From contig CAJTOV010000173.1 of assembly GCA_910577765.1 (NCBI GenBank), forward strand, positions 1 to 7,448: 7,448 bases of DNA, in the 5' to 3' direction. Both the position numbers and the translations under genes were made by a program. Shown here in pieces: positions 1-5,509 of this stretch. This DNA comes from an uncultured Lachnospiraceae bacterium. Lineage in GTDB: Bacteria > Bacillota > Clostridia > Lachnospirales > Lachnospiraceae. The notes beneath the pieces were generated by a model, which saw only the letters and a list, made by a program, of their open reading frames with translations, did no database searches and was not told the DNA's origin. Position 1 is the first letter of the stretch; every line of letters starts with the position of its first letter.

Positions 1-9
1 GCGGGTGCT

Positions 10-909
10 TTATTCACTGGAATTTCCGCAAGGCAGTACTGGTATAACCCGGTCCTTATCCATATCCCGGTGTTCGATTTTCAGCCCCAGTTCTTCATGG
101 CGTTCCAGATACCGGTACAGCTCCCTGGCAATGGTCACGGACCGGTGTTTGCCGCCGGTACAGCCCACAGCCACCACCAGCTGGTTCCTGCCTTCCAGAA
201 TATAGTTGGGAATCAGAAATTCCAGCAGATCACACAGCTTTCCCAAGAATTCCCTGGCCGTGCCGCCCCGGTGGACATAGTCCTGGACCTGGACCTCCTC
301 CCCGGTATGGTGCCGCAGCTCTTCCACATAATAAGGATTTGGCAGAAACCGCACGTCAAACACCAGGTCCGCATCTGCCGGGATGCCGTACTTGAACCCA
401 AAGGACAGCACCGTAATAAACAGGTTCTGGTACTTTAAATCCTCCTGGAAGATCTTCTCCAGCTCCTGGCGCAGCTCCCTGGTCAGAAGCTGGCTGGTAT
501 CGATGATGAAATCCGCCTTCTGTTTGAGAAATGCCAGCCTCTCCCGCTCCAGCCGGATTCCGCTGTCCACCCGGCCTTTGCCGGCCAGGGGATGGGAACG
601 TCTGGTCTCCTTGTACCGCTTCACCAGAGTCTCGTCACCGGCATCCAGAAACAGAATCTGGCAGGGCATCCCGTCCTGGGCCCATTCCTCCAGCACCTGT
701 TTCAGCCTGGGAAGCTCTTCCCCGCTGCGGATATCGATTCCCAGGGCCATCCGCTCATGGGCCGCCGGCTTCTCCATGGCCAGCCTGGTAAACGGCTCCA
801 TCAGGGGGATGGGCAGATTGTCCACACAGTAAAAGCCCAGGTCCTCCAGCATCTTAAGTGCAATCGTCTTTCCGGCTCCTGACATTCCCGTCACTATCAC
901 CAGCTTCAT
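10..909 (-). CDS. rapZ: RapZ/YvcJ family nucleotide-binding regulator
   Basis: A 299-residue cytoplasmic P-loop protein, full length for the family. The N-terminal half has a Walker A motif GMSGAGKT at residues 8-15, followed by VDNLP (29-33) and a Walker B-like strand LFLDA (86-90). The C-terminal half has the family signatures SFGFKYG (169-175), FDVRFLPNPYY (184-194) and GCTGGKHRS (249-257). In E. coli, RapZ binds glucosamine-6-phosphate and directs decay of the sRNA GlmZ; the Bacillus homologue YvcJ hydrolyses nucleotides and affects competence. No GlmZ-like RNA is visible here, so the target in this organism is unknown. I chose the ATG at 909 because GGAGG lies 8 bases before it. A TTG at 924 would add five residues (MEDIS) but would place the start on that same Shine-Dalgarno. 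The gene begins inside the end of murB. It stops with TAA nine bases from the window edge; in related genomes whiA usually follows, but that lies outside this window. Confidence 0.95.
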   Translation of the reverse strand: MKLVIVTGMSGAGKTIALKMLEDLGFYCVDNLPIPLMEPFTRLAMEKPAAHERMALGIDIRSGEELPRLKQVLEEWAQDGMPCQILFLDAGDETLVKRYKETRRSHPLAGKGRVDSGIRLERERLAFLKQKADFIIDTSQLLTRELRQELEKIFQEDLKYQNLFITVLSFGFKYGIPADADLVFDVRFLPNPYYVEELRHHTGEEVQVQDYVHRGGTAREFLGKLCDLLEFLIPNYILEGRNQLVVAVGCTGGKHRSVTIARELYRYLERHEELGLKIEHRDMDKDRVIPVLPCGNSSE

Positions 910-1828
910 ACTTATGTCCTCCAAAGTCTCCCAGCAGCTTTACCTCCAGTTCCAGAGTTACGCCGGTATGTTCCTTCACCCGCTTCTGAACCAGGCGGCA
1001 CAGCCCCAGAATGTCCGCTGCCGTAGCCTGCCCCCGGTTGATCACAAAGCCGCAGTGCTTCTCCGATACCTGGGCACCGCCCAGGGCCAGTCCTTTCAGG
1101 CCTGCCTCCTCAATCAGCTTTCCGGCAAAATACCCTTCCGGCCGTTTGAAGGTGCTGCCTGCGCTTGGGTACTCCAGAGGCTGCCGGGTTCTGCGCCTGA
1201 CAGCCAGGTCCTCCATGACCGCCTGGATCTCCCCTGCCTGGCCGGATTCCAGTCCAAACTCTGCCTCCAGAACCACATAGCCCTGGTCCTGGATGCAGCT
1301 TCTCCGGTATCCCAGCCCAAGGGCTTCCTTCTCCAGTTTCAGAATTCTTCCGTCAGGCGCCAGCACGGTCACCTGCTCCAGTACCGCCGACATGTCGGAA
1401 CCGTAGGCCCCGGCATTCATCACCACGGCTCCTCCCACGGTGCCGGGAATCCCCGCCGCAAATTCCAGCCCTGTCAGGCTGTTTTTCAGGGCTGTCTTTG
1501 CCACGGTGGAAAGCAGCGCCCCGGCCCCGGCCCGGACGCTGCAGCCGTCGGCCCTGACCCGGGACCAGTCCTTTCCCATGGCCACCATGACCCCCGGATA
1601 GCCCAGATCCCCCACCAGCAGATTGCTTCCGTTGCCCAGAATGTAGAAGGGAATTCCCTTCTGCCGGCACAAATCCAGCACGGCCCAAAGCATTTCCCCG
1701 TTCTCCGGCTCCACATAATAGTCTGCCGGTCCTCCGGCCCGGAAGGTGGTATGGGCTTCCATGGGCTCCTTCCGCCGCAGTCTTCCTTCCGGTACAAGCC
1801 TCTCCAGTTCTTCTGCAAATGTTCCCAT
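854..1828 (-). CDS. murB: UDP-N-acetylmuramate dehydrogenase (MurB)
   Basis: FAD-dependent reductase of the cytoplasmic peptidoglycan pathway. It reduces UDP-GlcNAc-enolpyruvate to UDP-MurNAc with NADPH. The FAD-binding part contains ILGNGSNLLV (63-72) and the glycine-rich AGIPGTVGGAVVMNAGAYG (125-143). The substrate domain has YRRS (174-177; Arg175 is the likely conserved arginine), the GSTFKRP loop with the proton-donor Ser225, VSEKHCGFVIN (254-264), and LELEVKLLG (292-300) with the likely catalytic Glu295. The absence of inserted substrate-loop sequence suggests a type II MurB, as in other Firmicutes. The ATG at 1828 follows AGGGGGG by six bases. It starts 32 bases after hprK ends. Odd point: MurB proteins normally end just after the LE.EVK..G motif, but this one runs on for about 22 hydrophilic residues (303-324), all encoded over the rapZ ribosome binding site and start. 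Confidence 0.96.
   Translation of the reverse strand: MGTFAEELERLVPEGRLRRKEPMEAHTTFRAGGPADYYVEPENGEMLWAVLDLCRQKGIPFYILGNGSNLLVGDLGYPGVMVAMGKDWSRVRADGCSVRAGAGALLSTVAKTALKNSLTGLEFAAGIPGTVGGAVVMNAGAYGSDMSAVLEQVTVLAPDGRILKLEKEALGLGYRRSCIQDQGYVVLEAEFGLESGQAGEIQAVMEDLAVRRRTRQPLEYPSAGSTFKRPEGYFAGKLIEEAGLKGLALGGAQVSEKHCGFVINRGQATAADILGLCRLVQKRVKEHTGVTLELEVKLLGDFGGHKYEAGDSDGNVRSRKDDCT
918..922 (-). promoter_or_regulatory. rapZ ribosome binding site inside murB
   Basis: GGAGG, 8 bases before the ATG at 909. It lies within the murB reading frame, where it encodes Gly-Gly just after the LLGDF segment. It decides the rapZ start, because the competing upstream TTG (922-924) overlaps the site itself. Confidence 0.8.
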
Positions 1829-1860
1829 TACAATCCCCCCTGCGTTTTCCTGTCCGCCGG

Positions 1861-2790
1861 TTACAGCCCGGAATTGCCCAGATTGGCCTGGACCCGGTTG
1901 TACAGCTCTTTGGCCGCATTGTATCCCATCTTCTTCTGGCGGTAGTTGACGGCGGCAGACTCCACAATAATGGCCAGGTTTCTGCCTGGACGGATGGGGA
2001 TGTTGTGGCAGACCACCTTGGTGCCCAGAAATTCCGTGTACTGGTCCTCCAGCCCCAGCCGGTCGTACTCCTTGTCCTTGTTCCAGTCCTCCAGCTTGAT
2101 CACCATGTCAATGGACTGGATGTCCTTGACGCTTTCCACACCGAACAGGGACTTGACATCAATAATCCCTATGCCCCGCAGTTCAATAAAATGCTTGGTA
2201 ATATCCGGCGCGCTTCCGATGAGGCTTTCGTCGCTGATCTTGCGGATCACCACCACATCGTCGGTAACCAGCCGGTGGCCCCGCTTGATCAGTTCCAGGG
2301 CTGCCTCGCTTTTGCCGATGCCGCTTTCCCCCATAATCAGAACGCCCTCACCGAACACGTCCACCAGTACCCCGTGGATACTGATACTGGGGGCCAGCTT
2401 CTCGTTGAGCCAGCGGATGATCTTGGCCATCAGGGCGCAGGTGGTCTGCTCCGACACAAAGCAGGGCACCTGGTGATGGAGACACAAATCCAGCATGTCC
2501 GTATCCGGTGACTGCCCCCGGCTGTACACCAGGCAGGGAATCTCGCTGGAAAGCAGCTTCTCATAGATCTCGATCTTGCGCTCCCGGGTCAGGGTCTTGA
2601 TATACTCCTGCTCCACGAACCCGATGATCTGCACCCGCTCCCGGTCAAAATGGTCGAAAAATCCCGTAAGCTGAAGGGCCGGGCGGTTCACGTCCGGATG
2701 GGACAGGACGATCTTGTCCGTGTCGATCTCCGGGATCATGCTGGTCAGGTTCATCTTGTTCATCAATTCTGTAATGGTCACTCCAAACAT
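1861..2790 (-). CDS. hprK: HPr kinase/phosphorylase (HprK/P)
   Basis: Bifunctional enzyme that phosphorylates and dephosphorylates Ser46 of the phosphotransferase protein HPr (and Crh in bacilli), controlling carbon catabolite repression through CcpA in Firmicutes. The length of 309 residues is normal. The N-terminal regulatory domain covers about 1-130. The kinase domain has SIHG (137-140; conserved His139), the Walker A motif GESGIGKS (154-161), VTDD (175-178; catalytic aspartates), and the family signature ELRGIGIIDV (203-212). The conserved C-terminal block IPIRPGRNLAIIVESAA (264-280) is followed by YRQKKMGYNAA. All key residues are present, so both activities are expected. The ATG at 2790 follows AGAGGTG (2796-2802). 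It is 98 bases after uvrC and 32 before murB. The HPr gene is not in the window. Confidence 0.97.
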   Translation of the reverse strand: MFGVTITELMNKMNLTSMIPEIDTDKIVLSHPDVNRPALQLTGFFDHFDRERVQIIGFVEQEYIKTLTRERKIEIYEKLLSSEIPCLVYSRGQSPDTDMLDLCLHHQVPCFVSEQTTCALMAKIIRWLNEKLAPSISIHGVLVDVFGEGVLIMGESGIGKSEAALELIKRGHRLVTDDVVVIRKISDESLIGSAPDITKHFIELRGIGIIDVKSLFGVESVKDIQSIDMVIKLEDWNKDKEYDRLGLEDQYTEFLGTKVVCHNIPIRPGRNLAIIVESAAVNYRQKKMGYNAAKELYNRVQANLGNSGL

Positions 2791-2888
2791 GGCTGCACCT
2801 CTTCTATAAGTCTGTGGTAACGGTTCCGGCCGCTCATTCCCGCCGTGCGGACCGTTGCCGTCTGTAAACTGGTAACCGTTTCATGCTC
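2791..2888. other. uvrC-hprK spacer with competing inverted repeats
   Basis: This 98-base spacer is the longest gap between genes here. On the plus strand AACGGTTCCG (2819-2828) can pair with CGGACCGTT (2848-2856), nine pairs with one bulged base. Part of it, AACGGTT (2819-2825), can instead pair with AACCGTT (2874-2880). The two pairings exclude each other. There is no U-run after either stem in the direction of transcription, so this is not a standard intrinsic terminator. No clear -35/-10 pair was found. The hprK ribosome binding site is at 2796-2802. Confidence 0.45.
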
Positions 2889-4772
2889 TTATTCCGGAAT
2901 CTCCGGCTTGTGGGGTGTGCGGAAAAAGGTATACACGCTTTCTGCTGCCCGCCGGTTCATCCCCGGCACCTGGCACAGCTCTTCCCTGGTGGCTGCCTGG
3001 ATGGCTTCCACGGACTTAAACTGCCGCATCAGGGCCTTGCGCCGGGTATCCCCGATGCCGGGAATATCATCCAGCACCGAGTGGACCTGGTCCTTGCCCC
3101 GGAGACTTCTGTGGTACTCAATGGCAAACCGGTGGGCCTCGTCCTGGACCCGTGTGATCAGCCGGAAGCCCTCGGAATGCCGGTCAATGGGAATCTCCAC
3201 GTTCCGGTAGTACAGCCCCCGGGTCCGGTGGCTGTCGTCCTTGACCATGCCGCAGACCGGAATGTCCAGTCCCAGCTCTTCCAGTACCTCCAGGGCAATG
3301 TTCACCTGCCCCCGTCCCCCGTCCATCATCAGAAGGTCCGGGAACCGGGTAAAGCTGCCGAAGGCCTCCTCCACCCCCTGTTCCCGGATCTGCTGCCGTT
3401 CACTGATCCCGTGGGTGAAACGCCTGGTCAGTACCTCCTTCATGGAGGCATAGTCATTGGGCCCCACCACGGTGCGGATGCGGAACTTCCGGTAGTCGCT
3501 GCGTTTGGGCTTTCCGTTTTCGTAGACAATCATGGAGCCTACGGACTCGTACCCGGAGATGTTGGAGATATCGAAGGCCTCGATCCGTTTCACCCCTGTA
3601 AGCCCCAGCCATCCGGCCACCTGGTTCATGGCCCCTGTGGTCCGCTGCTCCTCCTGCCGGATCTTTTCCTTGTCCTGGGAAAGGACCATCCGGGCATTTT
3701 TCTCTGCCAGCTCCACCAGCTTCTCCTTCTGGCCGATCCTGGGCACCACCAGCCGGACCTTCTGCCCTTTTCTGGCACTGAGCCACTGGCTGATTACCGG
3801 ACTGTCCTCCAGCTCCTCCTGAACCCACAGCTCCTTTGGCAGGAAGGGCGTCCCTGCATAGAACTGTTTCACAAAGCTGGTGAGAATCTGGGCCTGGTTC
3901 TCCGCCGCCCCTACGGTCACGTGAAAATGATCCCGTCCGATGAGTCTCCCCTCCCGGACAAAGAACACCTGGACCACCGCGTCCTCCTCATCCCGGGCCA
4001 TGGCAATGATATCCCGGTCTTCCATACTGCTGCTGGTGATCTTCTGCTTCTGGGCCACCTTTTTCACGCTGTCCAGAAGGTCCCGGTATTCAATGGCCTT
4101 CTCAAAATCCAGGTTCTCCGAGGCCTGCTGCATGTTCCGCTCCAGAATCTCCAGTATTTTCTCATATCTTCCGTTGAGAAATTCCAGGGCCTGGGCGATC
4201 TTCTCCCCGTAGTCCTCCCGGCTGATATATCCCTGGCAGGGGGCATCGCACTGGTGGATGTGGTAGTTTAGGCAGGGCCGCTCCTTTCCCGTATCCCTGG
4301 GAAGGTTCCGGTTGCAGGTACGGACCCGGTACAGCTTGTGGATCAGGTCAATGGTATCTTTCACCGCCCCTGCGCTGGTGTAAGGGCCGAAGTATTTGTT
4401 CCGGTCCTTCTTCATGGTCCTGGCAAAGAGAATCCGCGGGTAAGCCTCGGAGACGGTGACCTGGATGTACGGGTAGGCCTTGTCGTCCTTGAGCATGGTA
4501 TTGTACCGGGGACGGTGCTCCTTGATCAGGTTGCACTCCAGTACCAGGGCCTCCAGCTCCGAGTCTGTGACAATATACTCAAACCGGGCGATCCGGGAGA
4601 CCATCTGCTGGATCTTGGCGGTCTTGCCCCGGCTGCTCTGGAAATACTGGCGCACCCGGTTCTTGAGACTGATGGCTTTTCCCACATAAATGATCTCGTC
4701 CCTGGCGTCATGCATGATGTAGACCCCCGGCTGTCCAGGCAGCTTCTTCAATTCTTCTTCAATATTAAACAC
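2889..4772 (-). CDS. uvrC: UvrABC excinuclease subunit C
   Basis: Dual-incision nuclease of nucleotide excision repair, recruited by UvrB at damaged DNA. Its 627 residues fit the family. The N-terminal GIY-YIG domain, which makes the 3' cut, shows GVY (16-18), YVG (29-31), Arg39 and SELEALVLE (71-79). Four cysteines at 153, 167, 175 and 179 match the spacing of those reported to hold a [4Fe-4S] cluster in E. coli UvrC. A UVR motif for UvrB contact covers about 215-245 (NLDFEKAIEYRDLL). The RNase H-like domain for the 5' cut has FDISNISG (Asp401), NDYASM (Asp440), MDGGRGQ (Asp484) and DEAHRFAI (His547). Two C-terminal helix-hairpin-helix motifs cover about 565-617 (IPGIGDTRR, VPGMNRRAA). The start is GTG, chosen because AGGAGG (4781-4786) lies eight bases before it and LPGQPGVY sits at the usual distance. 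Confidence 0.97.
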   Translation of the reverse strand: MFNIEEELKKLPGQPGVYIMHDARDEIIYVGKAISLKNRVRQYFQSSRGKTAKIQQMVSRIARFEYIVTDSELEALVLECNLIKEHRPRYNTMLKDDKAYPYIQVTVSEAYPRILFARTMKKDRNKYFGPYTSAGAVKDTIDLIHKLYRVRTCNRNLPRDTGKERPCLNYHIHQCDAPCQGYISREDYGEKIAQALEFLNGRYEKILEILERNMQQASENLDFEKAIEYRDLLDSVKKVAQKQKITSSSMEDRDIIAMARDEEDAVVQVFFVREGRLIGRDHFHVTVGAAENQAQILTSFVKQFYAGTPFLPKELWVQEELEDSPVISQWLSARKGQKVRLVVPRIGQKEKLVELAEKNARMVLSQDKEKIRQEEQRTTGAMNQVAGWLGLTGVKRIEAFDISNISGYESVGSMIVYENGKPKRSDYRKFRIRTVVGPNDYASMKEVLTRRFTHGISERQQIREQGVEEAFGSFTRFPDLLMMDGGRGQVNIALEVLEELGLDIPVCGMVKDDSHRTRGLYYRNVEIPIDRHSEGFRLITRVQDEAHRFAIEYHRSLRGKDQVHSVLDDIPGIGDTRRKALMRQFKSVEAIQAATREELCQVPGMNRRAAESVYTFFRTPHKPEIPE

Positions 4773-4780
4773 TGTGTGAA

Positions 4781-4786
4781 CCTCCT
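4781..4786 (-). promoter_or_regulatory. uvrC ribosome binding site
   Basis: A perfect AGGAGG eight bases before the GTG at 4772. It supports the non-ATG start of uvrC. It sits in the 30-base gap after the DUF1653 gene. Confidence 0.85.
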
Positions 4787-4802
4787 GGCAGACCCTCCGG
4801 GA

Positions 4803-5441
4803 TCACCGCAGATGCCTGCCCTCATAACGGTGCTGCATGGCCAGATAGTCTGCCACGGCCCCAAGCTGTTCTTTGATGGTTCCCTTCTGGGGCTTCATGT
4901 CCAGAACCGTGTAAATGCTGTCCAGCTCCTTCTGGGTGGCTGTCTTTTCCATCCGTTTCAGAATAGCCAGCCGGTCCCTGTATTCCCCACTGTCCAGAAA
5001 TTCCAGCAGAACCTGGGATGCTGTGCCGGAAGGCGGCGGTTCTTTCCTTCCGGCTGCTTCCCCGGCTGCGGCTTCCTCCATGGGCCGGGCTGTCTCTATA
5101 GGCTGGGCCGTCTCTATGGGCCGGGCTGTCTCCACGGCCTGGGCTGTCTCTATGGGCCGGACTGTCTCCACGGCCCGGTTCTTTCCTCCGGGCCCGGCGG
5201 TGTCCTGCCCCGGCGTCACCTGCTGGAACCGGTACTTCTGCTGTGCCTGGGGATATTTTTCCCGGTCCACCTCACTGACAAACATATGGTATGGCCGCAC
5301 ATAGACCCTGTAATCCCCATACAGGGCCTGATAGACCACCATTTCCTCTCCGGTCTCCGAGTGGACTGCTACGGCAAGTACCTGGTACAGCTTATTCTTA
5401 AAATGACGGTAAAATTCCCCTGGTCTGACTTTCCGCTCCAT
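4803..5441 (-). CDS. DUF1653 domain protein with repeat linker and helical C-terminus
   Basis: A 212-residue, probably cytoplasmic protein with no signal peptide or membrane segment. Residues 4-58 match DUF1653 (RPGEFYRHFKNKLYQVL, HSETGEE, VVYQALYGDY, VRPYHMF), a small beta-rich domain of unknown function that is often a whole protein of 70-90 residues. A low-complexity linker (76-140) follows, with five hexapeptides of the type [IV]ET[AV][RQ][PA] at 91-120. The C-terminal 145-212 region is predicted helical by eye (LLEFLDSGEYRDRLAILKRM, DYLAMQHRYEGRHLR) and resembles a tail I associate with Lachnospiraceae DUF1653 proteins; that is recollection, not a search. The ATG at 5441 follows AGGAGG (5449-5454) by seven bases. 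It lies 30 bases upstream of uvrC and is probably co-transcribed. No function should be assigned; the uvrC neighbourhood is the only hint. Confidence 0.88.
   Translation of the reverse strand: MERKVRPGEFYRHFKNKLYQVLAVAVHSETGEEMVVYQALYGDYRVYVRPYHMFVSEVDREKYPQAQQKYRFQQVTPGQDTAGPGGKNRAVETVRPIETAQAVETARPIETAQPIETARPMEEAAAGEAAGRKEPPPSGTASQVLLEFLDSGEYRDRLAILKRMEKTATQKELDSIYTVLDMKPQKGTIKEQLGAVADYLAMQHRYEGRHLR
5082..5171 (-). repeat. Five in-frame 18-bp tandem repeats in the DUF1653 gene
   Basis: Five consecutive 18-bp units at 5082-5099, 5100-5117, 5118-5135, 5136-5153 and 5154-5171, with no spacers. Each encodes a six-residue unit: VETVRP, IETAQA, VETARP, IETAQP, IETARP in protein order. The units differ by a few substitutions but have no indels, so the frame is kept. 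The repeat forms the linker between the two domains. Confidence 0.93.
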
Positions 5442-5509
5442 CTATGCACCTCCTGGCTGTGTTGTTCCGCAACCCTTCAGATCCCCTTTCAACGGTTACG
5501 CTGTGACCC
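5442..5509. other. Spacer between lipoprotein and DUF1653 genes
   Basis: A 68-base spacer. It holds the DUF1653 gene ribosome binding site (5449-5454), a small stem GTTG/CAAC (5461-5473) and the nine-base AACGGTTAC (5491-5499), which recurs inverted in the uvrC-hprK spacer. On the minus strand TTGAAA (5486-5491) resembles a -35 box, but no -10 box follows at the right distance. No terminator was seen. Confidence 0.4.

Noticed and set aside
908..924. TTG at 924 as the start of rapZ
   Set aside because: It overlaps the GGAGG that serves the ATG at 909, has no ribosome binding site of its own, and adds residues not typical before the MKLVIVTG strand.
914..1945. A 343-codon plus-strand open frame opposite murB
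   Set aside because: The predicted protein is rich in Pro, Gly, His and Gln with no family motif, and lies over conserved MurB motifs on the other strand.
2791..2830. Possible sigma-70 promoter for hprK (TATAGA-like sequence near 2803)
   Set aside because: No -35 element lies at the proper distance and the sequence is next to the ribosome binding site, leaving no room for a normal leader.
2883..4271. A 462-codon open frame on the plus strand opposite uvrC
   Set aside because: It is exactly antisense to conserved uvrC coding sequence, has no recognisable domain and no good ribosome binding site. Long antisense frames are expected opposite GC-rich genes.
5461..5473. Small hairpin GTTG/CAAC as a terminator of the lipoprotein gene
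   Set aside because: Only four base pairs and no U-run.
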